DNA from: a virus
Length of the DNA: 29,767 nt
Virus record (IMG/VR): IMGVR_UViG_3300047560_000932
Span: 1-29,767 of that record
Direction: 5' to 3' (one strand)
This document shows, piece after piece, positions 8,681 through 21,100 of this stretch. Numbering within the stretch: position 1 is the first letter of the stretch; every line of letters begins with the position of its first letter. A program made the translations under genes and the position numbers. The notes under the pieces are model-generated. The model saw nothing but the letters and a program-made list of their open reading frames with translations, was not told the DNA's origin and did not search any database.

Positions 8681-8688
8681 GATAAATA
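8681..8688 (+). promoter_or_regulatory. T4-type late-promoter-like octamer before gene 6
   Basis: GATAAATA fits NATAAATA and lies 20 bases before the gene 6 ATG, in the longest intergenic gap of the window (56 bases). The ribosome binding site after it is weak (AAGAGA at about 8694-8699). The unusual gap length for this compact block favours a real regulatory site here. Confidence 0.5.
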
Positions 8689-8708
8689 CATAAAAGAGAA
8701 CACTATCC

Positions 8709-11700
8709 ATGGCTACAAGTTCACGACAATCAGCATTATTCGGCGTCAACGACTGGAAACAAATTTACCAGACATTCCGTGAAGCCGACTTTAGAAGTTA
8801 CGACTATGAAACATTACGTAAAAGTTTCATCGATTACTTACGTGTATACTACCCCGAAACATTTAATGACTATATCGAATCTAGCGAATTTATCGCATTA
8901 TTAGATGTTATGGCATTCATGGGTCAGGGTCTTGCTTTCCGCAATGATTTGAACACCCGTGAAAACTTCATTGATACTGCTGAACGCAGAGATTCAGTTA
9001 TTAAACTAGCTAATTTAGTTTCTTACACACCAAAACGTAATTTGGCTGCTGAAGGTTATATCAAAGTAACTAGCATACAAACAACACAAAACCTAACAGA
9101 TTTGAACGGTTTTAATTTAAGCAACGTTCCTATTTTATGGAATGACCCTGCTAACCCAAACTGGTTAGAACAGTTTAACACAATTATCAATGCAACATTA
9201 ACTGACGTACAGAAAGTAGGTCGCCCTGGAAACACGGCACAAATTCAAGGCATAAAAACTGACGAATACACAATGTCTATTCCGTCAGGTAGCTTGCCAG
9301 TCGTTCCATATAACAGTACAGTCGATGGAATTAACATGAACTTTGAATTAGTTTCTGTCACTAGCGTGGATGAAGATTATGTGTATGAAATTCCTCCAGC
9401 ACCAACAAACAAATTCAATATCTTATATCGTAACGACAAATTAGGTTACGGTAGTCCAAATACAGGTTTCTTCTTCTACTTCAAACAAGGGTCATTACAA
9501 AACTTTGATTTTACCCTACAGCAACAAATTGCTAACCAAGTAGTTGACATTGATATTCAAGGTATCAATAATACTGACACATGGTTGTATCAGTTGAATG
9601 CAAACAATGGCGGAAATGTATTGTGGAAAAAAGTTGAAAACATTTATGCAGATGCGTATCTACAAACAGAATCAAGCATCAGATCATTATTCTCTGTTAA
9701 CTCACGCTTCAATGACCAAGTAAGTTATATCTTTGGTGACGGCGTATTCAGTAAAATCCCAGTGGGTAATTTCCGTGCATACGTTCGTGCTGGTAATGCG
9801 TTGACATATACAATTGACCCTAGTGAAATGCAAGGCATTTCTGTAACATTCTCTTATGTTAGCAGATTGGGTCGCCAAGAAACATTGACTGTTGGATTAG
9901 AATTACAAACACCAGTATCAAACGCACAAGTACGTGAGTCTTTGGCTAATATCAAGCAACGTGCCCCGTCACGTTACTATACACAAAATCGTATGGTTAA
10001 CGGTGAAGATTATACAAACTTTCCATACACATTGTATAGCTCAATTATTAAATCAAAAGCGGTCAATCGTTCTAGTGTGGGCGTAAGTAAAAACTTAGAT
10101 TTATTAGACCCTACTGGAAAATACTCAAGCACAAATAGTTTTGCAAACGACGGTGGCATTTACTTGAATGACACGAACGGCTATTCATTGTTAACCATTA
10201 ATACATCCGGCGATATCATCACGTTCTTAACTGATACGTTGGCTGCATTGTTAGCGGACAACAGGGCAATTCAATATTATCTACAAAATTATACACGATA
10301 TAATTTAAATAGTACATCAGGTGATGGAACTGTTTATTGGCAGGGAAAGACTGTCAATGCAAATAGCTTGACTGGTTATTTCTTCAACACAGCAAACAAC
10401 GTTGATAATCCGATTCCAGTTGGCACATATTCAACATATAATGCAAAGTACATAACAAAGGGTGCGATGTTAAAGTTTACTGCACCTGATGGTTATTATT
10501 TTGATAATAGCAATCGCTTAGTTTCAGGTATTGCAAGCGCAAGTGATAAAACATATATCTGGACAACAGTACTAAATGTAATCGGCGACGGTTACAACAA
10601 CGGTCAAGGTGCATTCAGTAATGGCACAGGCCCGATAACATTGAATGGCTACATTCCAACAGGAGCAATTTGTTCTGTTGTATTACCTGCATTTGAAAAT
10701 TCATTGCCAAATTCAGTTATACAAGAATGTATCATCAGAATGGAACTTCAACAAAGTTTCAGTTTGATGTTTGACAATTCATTGACTGTGGCGCAACCAC
10801 GCTGGAGTGTTGAGATTTTTAACAACCCAGGTTGGTTCATTAATTTTGAAGCAATGGGCAACAATAGATACACTATAACTTACCGATCATTGGCATATTA
10901 TTTTGGAAGCGTTGCGGATACTCGCTTTACTTACGAAACAGGTAAGTTAGTATATGACCCATTTAGCGGTGTGATTTTGCAAGACTATGTAAATGTACTT
11001 GCTACTAACACCCAGCCAGGTAGTAACTCACCATTAGCAAGTCCAGTAAAAGCAAGCATTGTCGGACAAACTGTACAGAGCGATGGTTATGTAGATGACT
11101 TCCAAGTAGAAGTAGCAAGTATCGATATTAACGATAGAACTATTGTTGAGAACCCTGATTTCTTCAATGAAATAACTGGATATGTAAATGGTAGCTCAAA
11201 CATTGGCGTGTACGCTTTCTTTGAGGAAGTACAAGATGCTATCAACTTGACACGAAAGCAATTGATTCCAAGTTCTTCAATTGTTTATCAATATCCAACT
11301 AAAACACAAGTTGAGATTGTTAAGTATGATTACCCTGAGGGTCAAGTTTTTTACGCATATAATGATAATAAATTTTACACATCAGTTCAGGATCAAACGA
11401 TAACTACTCCATATTATGTGTTAGTTGAACAACCTCAATATAGTATGCAACCAGGACGTCAAGGACTACAATTCCAATATCGTCACAACAGCAATAATAC
11501 AACTCGTATTGATCCTGCAACAACAAATATTATTGATTTATATGTAGTTACACAAGCATACTACACTGCATATCAAAATTGGATACAAGATACAACTGAT
11601 ACAGTGGTTGAACCAACTCGCCCTACTATCAATGAACTAACTCAATCATATAATCAAATTCAAAATTATAAAATGTTGAGTGATAGCGTGGTATTAAATT

Positions 11701-12080
11701 CAGTAGTATTCAAACCATTATTTGGTCCTAAAGCCGCAAGTGCGTTGAGAGGAACAATTAAGGTTATTAAAAACAGTAAAACAAATGCCAGCGATAGCGA
11801 AATTCGTAGTGCTGTGCTATCTACAATGGATAACTATTTTACAATAGCAAATTGGAACTTTGGTGACACATTCTATTTCTCTGAGTTAAGTGCATACTTA
11901 CACGCAGAAATAGGTGAGTACGTGAGTTCTGTTGTGTTGGTTCCAAACGATCCGACGCAACACTTTGGAGACCTTTATGAAATTAAATGCACACCGTATG
12001 AAATATTTGTCAACGCCGCAACAGCAAACGATGTAGTCGTTATCGCCGCATTGACTCCCGCCGAATTACAGATAGCATAA
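8709..12080 (+). CDS. 6: Baseplate wedge subunit gp6 (oversized)
   Basis: A 1,123-residue protein following gp25. Residues about 20-115 hold the conserved wedge start: SYDYETLRKSFIDYLRVYYP, ESSEFIALLDVMAFMGQGLA, FRNDLNTRENFIDTA, SVIKLANLVSYTPKR. Around residue 419 comes APSRYYTQNRMVNGEDY, then SSIIKSKAVNRSSVG and LLDPTGKYSSTN, which I know from gp6 of environmental T4-like phages. GAMLKFTAPDGYYFD follows at about 585. The last ~120 residues (KPLFGPKAASALRGTIKVI ... VPNDPTQHFGDLYEI) resemble the gp6/P2 gpJ wedge C-terminus. In T4, gp6 dimers form the inner iris of the baseplate with gp7 and gp53. T4 gp6 is about 660 residues, so some 460 extra residues lie here, mainly between the N-terminal and C-terminal wedge parts. 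Confidence 0.87.
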   Translation: MATSSRQSALFGVNDWKQIYQTFREADFRSYDYETLRKSFIDYLRVYYPETFNDYIESSEFIALLDVMAFMGQGLAFRNDLNTRENFIDTAERRDSVIKLANLVSYTPKRNLAAEGYIKVTSIQTTQNLTDLNGFNLSNVPILWNDPANPNWLEQFNTIINATLTDVQKVGRPGNTAQIQGIKTDEYTMSIPSGSLPVVPYNSTVDGINMNFELVSVTSVDEDYVYEIPPAPTNKFNILYRNDKLGYGSPNTGFFFYFKQGSLQNFDFTLQQQIANQVVDIDIQGINNTDTWLYQLNANNGGNVLWKKVENIYADAYLQTESSIRSLFSVNSRFNDQVSYIFGDGVFSKIPVGNFRAYVRAGNALTYTIDPSEMQGISVTFSYVSRLGRQETLTVGLELQTPVSNAQVRESLANIKQRAPSRYYTQNRMVNGEDYTNFPYTLYSSIIKSKAVNRSSVGVSKNLDLLDPTGKYSSTNSFANDGGIYLNDTNGYSLLTINTSGDIITFLTDTLAALLADNRAIQYYLQNYTRYNLNSTSGDGTVYWQGKTVNANSLTGYFFNTANNVDNPIPVGTYSTYNAKYITKGAMLKFTAPDGYYFDNSNRLVSGIASASDKTYIWTTVLNVIGDGYNNGQGAFSNGTGPITLNGYIPTGAICSVVLPAFENSLPNSVIQECIIRMELQQSFSLMFDNSLTVAQPRWSVEIFNNPGWFINFEAMGNNRYTITYRSLAYYFGSVADTRFTYETGKLVYDPFSGVILQDYVNVLATNTQPGSNSPLASPVKASIVGQTVQSDGYVDDFQVEVASIDINDRTIVENPDFFNEITGYVNGSSNIGVYAFFEEVQDAINLTRKQLIPSSSIVYQYPTKTQVEIVKYDYPEGQVFYAYNDNKFYTSVQDQTITTPYYVLVEQPQYSMQPGRQGLQFQYRHNSNNTTRIDPATTNIIDLYVVTQAYYTAYQNWIQDTTDTVVEPTRPTINELTQSYNQIQNYKMLSDSVVLNSVVFKPLFGPKAASALRGTIKVIKNSKTNASDSEIRSAVLSTMDNYFTIANWNFGDTFYFSELSAYLHAEIGEYVSSVVLVPNDPTQHFGDLYEIKCTPYEIFVNAATANDVVVIAALTPAELQIA

Positions 12081-12094
12081 GTACTATATAACCT

Positions 12095-12108
12095 TTAGAG
12101 ATTAGAGA
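12095..12108 (+). promoter_or_regulatory. Tandem TTAGAGA at the start of the giant gene
   Basis: Two adjacent TTAGAGA heptamers run into the ATG; the second one's last base is the A of ATG at 12108. Only the first copy places its AGAG (12097-12100) at ribosome-binding distance, with seven bases between. The upstream TATATAA (12085-12091) is a poor match to a late promoter, so read-through from gene 6 is likely. Confidence 0.4.
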
Positions 12109-15100
12109 TGGCAACAAGAATTAGAACACTAAATTTTCTACCAGAGATTTTCAAAACACCAACTAACGCACAGTTTTTAAGTGCTACACTTGACCAGTTA
12201 GTTGCACAGCCTAATACGAAACGTATTGAGGGATATGTGGGTAGTAAGTTTGGTTATGGTATAAATGCTACAGACAAGTATGTTACTGAACCAACTAAAG
12301 TCCGTACAGATTATCAACTTGATCCAGGTGTTGTTTTCACAAAAGCAAACGATACAACTGCAACAGACTTTATCAGTTATCCTGGTATATTAGATGCATT
12401 GAAATTAGAAGGTTCATTAACAAATGATAATAATCGTTTGTTTACTAGCCAATTCTATTCATGGGATTCATTTACTGATTTAGATAAGATTATTAACTTC
12501 AATCAGTATTATTGGCTTCCATTTGGGCCTGAACGTGTTACTATCACTACCGATATTGTTTACAACACAAACAATTACACAGTACAGGATAGTTCAACTG
12601 GATATTTAATTTCTAGCGATTCACAACCAGCCGGTTCTATTAACCCAACACTAACATTGTTGAGAGGTGGTTCATACACATTCGCAGTTAACCAAGAAAC
12701 TCAATTCTGGATTCAAGGTGAGCCCGGTGTTACTGGCTACAGCGCAACACAACCCAATGTCCAAACACGTGATGTGTTCGGTGTAGTGAATAACGGTGCT
12801 ACTAACGGTGTAGTTACTTTTAACGTACCACAATCAAATGCACAAGATGAATATAATTTCCCTGGAAATAATCTAGTGGGAGTTGTTTCAACATTACCAT
12901 TCAGTCAAGTTAATGGTGCTAGAGTATCAGATATTGCGGGTATTGATGGTATAACTGCATTAGATGGTTTGACAGTCATGTTCTATAACACAGGTATTGT
13001 GAATGAATATGGTTATGTTTCAAAGTTTTATGACACTACGTTATATGATGAAAACGGTGGTGTTCCATACGATGAGAACACAGATTACCCCGGATCGTCT
13101 GTTGATAGCAACAACTTTGAAGGTGGTTTCTACAGCCAAGTAAATGCTAATTTTTATTACATTACTTTAGTGGGTGAGCCAACAGATCCTACAATTGAAT
13201 TGACACCATATGCACCAATTCCAACAAATCAAAAAATAACAGCACAGTATGGTTCTGAGTGGGTTAACAGAAACTTTTATAGAAACGTTGCTGGTGCAAT
13301 ACAATTGATAGGCTACAATAGTTCTATTTTAGATACGCTGTACTACCAAGACGGCACTAGTGCAAATAAAGTTGGTATTATCAAATTAGTAGATAGCAAT
13401 ACATCTAACCAATTAGATATTATCACTACAATTTTAGGTAAAAAACAATATACATCACCTACTGGTGTTGTGTTTACTAATGGATTAAAAGTTGTTTTCC
13501 AGGGTGATATTTTCCCTGAAAGTTACAAGAACGTTGAGTTTTATGTAGAGGGTGTTGGTACTGCTATTGAATTGATACCTGTTGACAGTTTAATCAGTCC
13601 TGGCTTGTTTGAAGCAGGGTCATATATTCCATACGACACAACCAATTATGATATTGGTAACTATGATTCAAATTTGTACGTACCATTAACACCTGATTAC
13701 ATTACCATTGCACGTAATGCAATTAATAAAAATGCATGGTCACGTAGTAATCGTTGGTTCCACATTGATGTTATTAAAGCAACAGCAGAATATAACAATG
13801 ACCCAACATTAGTTACATCATGGGCAACTTTAGAGAACAAAGCAAAACGTCCAATTATTGAATTTTATCCAAACATCCGTATGTTTGATGCAGGTGTGTA
13901 CGGTAAGGCTCCGATTGACTTTATCGACTTCAGAACATCGGATGCATTTACATTAGTTGCAGGACAGACTGAATATTATCCTGATGTTGCAGGTTGGACA
14001 GATTATACTGCAACAATCAATCCTATCACGGGTCCTATTACTGATAGAGTTGCCACACAAGCCGTCTCACTTGTAAATCAAATTATTTTAGATGACACAA
14101 GTGGTTTATATGTAAACGATACGATTTCATTTGATTCATCAATTGGTGGATTAACTTCTGGTGCAACGTATTATATTTTAAGTATCGACGGATTTAGAAT
14201 TACTGTTTCTGGTACTCGTCAGGGAACTGTAGTAGCTCTTACTTCAGAAACACCAGTCTCACCGATCACTACATCTATCTATCCATATACAACTACTATT
14301 GAAGTTGACAATGCTGATATTTTTGGTTTATTCCAAGAAGGTTTTTATATAACAGACAATACAAATCTGTTACCAACAAATGCTCAAATTACTGATGTTT
14401 CAGCGACAACTTCTACAACTACTATTACTGTATCTTGGACACAATCTAACGTAACTATTGGTTCAACGTCTGTTGCGTCACTAGTCACCGCAGATACTAC
14501 AGTAGACAACTATGCATTATTTGACGGCGCACGTATTGTTTTCGCCGCAGATACTGATCCAGAAGTACGTAATAAAATTTATAATGTTCATTTCTCTGAG
14601 GTTGTTGATAACAGTACACTAGTGATTACATTGACTGAAGCGGATGATGGTCTTGTTTTACCAGACGAACAGACTGCGGTGTTCAGAGGATACAACTATC
14701 AAGGTAAAGATTTTTACTTTGACGGCGTAGATTGGTTCGAAGGACAACAAAAGATAACTGTCAATCAAGCACCTAAATTTGATATTTTTGATGCCAACGG
14801 AGTTAGCTTCGGTGATGAAACGGTTTATGTAGGTACATCGTTCACTGGAACTACGTTGTTCAGTTATGGACTCGGTATTGGTGCAGACGATCCAGTATTA
14901 GGTTTCCCATTGCGTTATTCAAGTGTTGATAACGTGGGAGACATTTCATTTGATGTATCATTGAATTCACAAACATTTGATTATGTTTCTGGTCAGAGTC
15001 CTATAACACAAAACATTAATACAGGTTACGTTTATAACTATAACACACGTATTGATTATGTACGTCAATTGGGTTGGCAAACAGCAGTAAGCCCTAGCAT

Positions 15101-18100
15101 CCAATATCAAATATTTGAATTTGACTGGTTTACTGCAACTCCAACATCTACGTTTAATTGTGATATTGCACCAGTAAGTACAACATCTACAAACTGGCCT
15201 GTAATTCAGGTTTATATTAATAACCAATACCAAGATCCAGCTACGGCATTTACATACACAACCACTGACACTACTACAACAGTTTCCATGACTGTTGATA
15301 GCCTAGTTGATACTGTCGTTCAAGTGTTGATATTAAGCGACCAAGTTAGTGAAACTGCATACTATCAAGTTCCTATCAACTTGAACAATAACCCATTCAA
15401 CGATGATGTAACTAATGTTAACATCGGTGATATTCGTGGTCAATATCAAAGTTGTTTCTATAACAACCCAGACACAACCGGTAACGTATTTGGTCCAAAC
15501 AATTATCGTGACCTTGGTAACATGGTTCCTTGGGGAAATAAAATTATTCAAAACAGCGCATCACTTGTATTACCAGGTGCGTTGTTACGTAAACAAGAAC
15601 ACAACTTATTCAATTCATTAGTTTACAACAGTCGCCAGTATATTACTTTTAAAACATTATTAGTAGACACTGTTAATAACACAGACTATACTAGAATGTA
15701 TACTCCTGCACAAATGTTGGATGATGCATTAGACCAGATCACTGCAAGTAAAACTGACAGCGATCCTTTCTTCTGGTCTGACATGGTACCGAGCAAGGCC
15801 GCGTACATTTCTAACACATACTCATTTGCTAATTCATTAGATGTTTCTATCTATCCATTGAGCAGAGTATATAATTTTAAAACAGCTAATTATTATAGCG
15901 TATTGGTTTACTTAATTCGTGACGGTGTAACCACACAGTTAATTTCAGGAGTTGATTATACAGTAAGTGAAGACAGTCCGTCATTGACAGTGCAGACAGA
16001 CTTATTACCAAACGACCAAATTACTGTCAAAGAATATAACCAAACATATGGATCATATGTTCCAAACACACCTACAAAGCTAGGCTTATATCCAGCAACT
16101 ATTCCTAACGTCACGTTAGATAGTGCGTATTCAACACCTACATATTTTATCGTAGGACACGATGGTTCATATAATAAATTATATGGTAACTATGATTCAA
16201 ATACAGGTAGACTAGATGATTTCAGAGATCAGGTTCTACTTGAATATGAGACACGTGTATACAATAACTTAAAATTAAGTAATGTAATTCCTGTTCAAGC
16301 ATATGAAGTATTACCGGGCTTTTTCCGTGACACTGATTACTCATACGATGAAATTTTACAAATATATGGTGAAGGTTTCTTAAACTGGGTAGGTCAGAAC
16401 AGAATCGATTATAAGAGACAAATCTATAACAAAAACAACGATTACACTTATAACTATTCAAACAATGGTAATAAGATAAACAACGGAGCGATACAGCAAG
16501 GTTACTGGAGAGGATTGTATGAATATTACTATGATACAAGCAATCCAGACACTAGCCCATGGGAAATGTTGGGTTATAGAAATCAGCCAACATGGTGGGA
16601 AACACGTTATGGTCCCGCACCGTACACAAGTGACAACTTAATTTTATGGACAGACTTATCTAATGGATATGATTGGAATAACGGTACACCTGTAACTCTA
16701 TCTCAATACATTCGTCCAGAATTATTACAAGTAATCCCAGTAGATAGCAACGGTGATTTGGTTAGCCCGTTCGTTTCTATTTTAGGTAATTATAACGCAA
16801 ACATCTTCCAACGTGATTGGAAAGTAGGTGATGTTGGTCCCGCTGAGTTCTCATATCGCAGAAGCAGTTCATGGCCGTTTGACTTGATGCGTATACTTGC
16901 ATTGACTAAGCCTGCTGAGTTTTATAACTTGGGTGTAGACGTTGACCATTATCAGTATAATGCTGAATTCAATCAATATCTAGTCAACAACAGAAGTCAC
17001 TTGCAAATGAGTGATATCGATGTGTATGGTAATGGTACACCGGTAACAAGTTATATCAACTGGATTGTTGATTACGAAAAACAAGTTGGCGTTGACGCAA
17101 CACAAAACATTCTTGACTTACTAAGTCAATTAGATGTTCGCTTGGTATATCGTTTAGCTGGCTTCAGTGATAAGAATTTATTGAAGTTCTATGTTGAAAA
17201 ATCATCAGCAAACAGCAATAACAGTTCATTACTAATCCCTGATGAGAGCTATCAGGTGTTGTTATACGATAATCAACCGTTTGAGAGAATTGTATTCTCT
17301 GGAGTTGTAGTACAGATTACAGAAAACGGATATAGAGTATACGGTAACTCACAGACTAATGCGTTCTTTAAAGTCTCAGAACCGATTAACAACGGGGATA
17401 AAGAAACCCTCACTGTTGAAAATCTAACAGTAAGATTAGCAAAGTCATATTCATCTAAAACTAAAATTATCCCTTATGGCACTGAGTTTTATTCAGTACA
17501 AGAAGTAGCACAGTTCTTGAGTAGTTACGGAAACTACTTAGTTGATTTAGGTATGAAATTTGACCACGTTGAGAATGGTATCCCAGTAACATGGAATCAA
17601 ATGGTTGCTGAATTCTTATACTGGGCACAGATTGGTTGGGAAGTTGGTAATATAACAACATTGAACCCAGCGGCAACGTTACTAGTCATCGACAAAGATA
17701 GCAACATTGTTCAGCCATTAACGTTGAGACAACAAAACTTTGTATTAAATCAAAACTTGTATCCAATTCAAGCAATCGACTTGTCTATCTTACGTGAAGG
17801 TACTGCATTTACAGCACAACCGTTAAACCAAGGTGATGCAATTAGCTATGGTCAGTTTAATATAGGAAACATCGAACATGGAATCGTGTTCAACAACGTA
17901 ACTCTATTCAATGATGTTATCTATAATTTGACAACAGGCTTACGTCAGAATCGCATTACATTGCGTGGAACTAAGACTGCTGATTGGAACGGTACTGTAG
18001 ACGCATTTGGTTTTATTCTCAACCAAGACAATATCACTGAGTGGAATAAAGAAGTTAAATACACCAAAGGCTCTATCGTTAAGTACAAAAACAAATATTG

Positions 18101-21100
18101 GACTGCTCTCACAATCATTCAAGCAAAAGAAGTATTTGATGAACGTGATTGGAAACAAACAGACTATAACGAGATTCAAAAAGGATTGTTACCTAACAGT
18201 TCAACACGTTCATATGAATCAACATTGTATTATGATGTAAACAAGGCAAACTTAGAAAATGATGCAGACCAACTAAGTTTCAGCTTAATTGGATATCGTC
18301 CTCGTGACTATCTTGCTCTTGCTGATTTAACAGATATTACGCAAGTCAATGTTTATAAAAACATGATTAAGAATAAAGGTACGCTTGATGCGGCTAGCGC
18401 ATTCAAGGGTGCAACATTACCACAAGGTGGTATTGAGTATGATATTTACGAAAACTGGGCAATCAAATCAGGTGAATTTGGTGGTGTATTAAACAGCAAC
18501 TTTGTTGAATTTAAATTAAATGAATCACTAATGACTGGTAACCCAAGTATTGTTAGTTTGACAGATGGTGTTTACACTGACGGTGCCCAACAGGAAGTAC
18601 CATTGTATTCATTGTTTAACTATGGAAGACCAATCAACAACCCTGATGTTCTACCTACAATTTCAACATCAACCCCTACAACATTATTACCGACAGCAGG
18701 TTATGTAAACTTCAATGACGTTAAAATGTCAAGTTATTTCTATTCTGGTTTGCCTACAGCTAGAGATGCAAGTGGTAAATTAATACCTATATCAAATTTC
18801 TATGTTCGTGACTATACATGGTTAGCAAATTACTTAGAAGAATGGAAAGTTTTCACACCTAAGTCATTGGGTTCAATTGTAAACGTTAAAAATAATTTAA
18901 ACGGCACCGTAACAGTAACATTCAGTAACGCACATAACTTAACTAAGTACCAGTTGTTTGGTATTGTTAATTTTGATTCACAAGTGGATAACTACTATCT
19001 AGTATCTACAGTGGTAGACCAGTATAAAGTAATCATTAATTTAGCATTGCCTCCAGAAACACTAAACATCACTGGTTTGGGTGTTGGCTTCAGTATGCAA
19101 AATCAACGTGTTGCTACACCAGCAAACATCATTGATTTACCTTTATTGGATAATGAATTCAATAAAGTTAAAGTATGGGTAGACGAAAACGATGACGGTT
19201 CTTGGGCTGTATATCGCAAGAGTTTAAATTACACATACAATACTGAAATCACAAATAATACAAGTACTACATTTGGTAGTGCAGTTGCGTACACAACCGC
19301 AATGAATTATTTGATCGGTGACAGCGGTGAAGGAAAAGCATATCGTTACACATACGATACTACTTCAAGCACTTATGTAATTGACCAAACATTAAGTGGA
19401 AGCACTTCATTTGGTTCAACAATTACATACTCAGATGACATATTTGTTGTGTCTGAACCAACTAGTGGCTCACCTAAAGTATATGTTTATCAATTAGTTT
19501 CAACAACAAAAGTTAATAATATTGAACCATATCAAACAATTAACGCACCCGGTGGCGTAACTAATTGGGGTAGTGCTACTGCACTATCAGGTGATAAGAA
19601 TTGGTTATATATTTCTGACATTGACAACAACAATGTTTATGCATATCGCAAAAACAATTTCAATGTTGATGCAGGAAACTTTATTGTAGGAAATAACTAC
19701 ACGATTGTCAGTGAGGGTACAACAGATTTTACATTGATAGGTTCAACAAGCAATGATGTAGGTACATCATTTAAAGCTACAGGCGTCGGCACTGGAACAG
19801 GTGTAGCAACAGATACCACTTATGTAAATCAAGCTATCATAAATGTAGGAAGTTCTTCAGGTGATGCGTTTGGTAGCTCTATAACTACTGACTATTATGG
19901 TGATACTGTAATTATTGGTGCCCCATACGAAAACTTTGATGTAAGCACTGAAAATTACGGATATGCATATGTATTCAATCGTTTGGTGCAAAACTTTGAA
20001 GTTCAGTTTTCTGGTAGCGCATATATCCCACAACAATTTATATTGTCTTGGACTCCAGATAATGCGTCATCAAAAACTGCTTCTGCATACACCGGCAATT
20101 ACTTAACATTAGACAACGTAACTGATTTATCAGTTAACGATCCGATTATATTTACAGGAACACCATTTGGTGGCGTATCATTGAACACCGTGTATTACAT
20201 CACTGACATAAGCGGAAATGATATTAGCTTCTCAACTACACGCAATGGCACAGACTTTGTGTTGTCTGGTTCATCAGGCACAATGACAGTTGTACCACAA
20301 ACATCACCATTAACTATATCAGTAAATGGAACCGTTATTGCAGATAATAAGTACGCAGTCGACGGCTCAACATTGTACATTTATAATAATGTCAACTCAA
20401 CACTTAAAGCCGGTGATATTTTAACCGTCAGTGGTTCTGAGATTGTATTAGCACAAACACTAGACAATGGCTTAACACCAAGAGTAGGTGTTGAATTTGG
20501 TACAAGTATCGACACTAATATGTATGCAAGTGAAATTCTTGTAGGTGCCCCGTTCGAACTCAATAGCGAAAACGTTGAAGGAGCAGTACATCGTTTCACT
20601 AACGGTGGTGATAGTTATGGTATCATTATTGGTACATCTGAATGTAATATAACAACACAACAACATATTTTATTAAATGGATATGAAGTTCAACTAGAGC
20701 CTGGTAATGCTGATAGCGTTGCACAAAATATCAATCTTGCAAAAGTTCCTAATATTGTTGCAAGTAGCCTAAACGGAAAAATTGTAATCACATTAGTTGA
20801 TTCTACTCTAGCTGTACCAAACAAGAAATTGTCATTGACTGCGGTTAACGGTTCAACTTTATCTGAGTTGGGAGTTAACTTATATACAGAAACACAAACT
20901 ATTATTTGTCCTCATACAAATGGCCCAACACAATTTGGTTCAGTTGTCAAATTTAACGAGTTTGGTTCATTCGTAGTAAGTGCCCCAACTGCAATTCGAT
21001 ATGCCCCAACAACGTTTGATTTTACTGACGATGAATTAGATAATGATACGATTTTTGACAATAATACTACGCAGTTTGTAGATTCATTTGTAAATGCTGG

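Noticed and set aside
14967-15551. Several short antisense and alternate-frame open frames inside the giant gene (including 14967-15233 and 15333-15551)
   Set aside because: All lie within the continuous giant frame. Their products are Cys/Ile/Thr-rich shadows without domains or ribosome sites.
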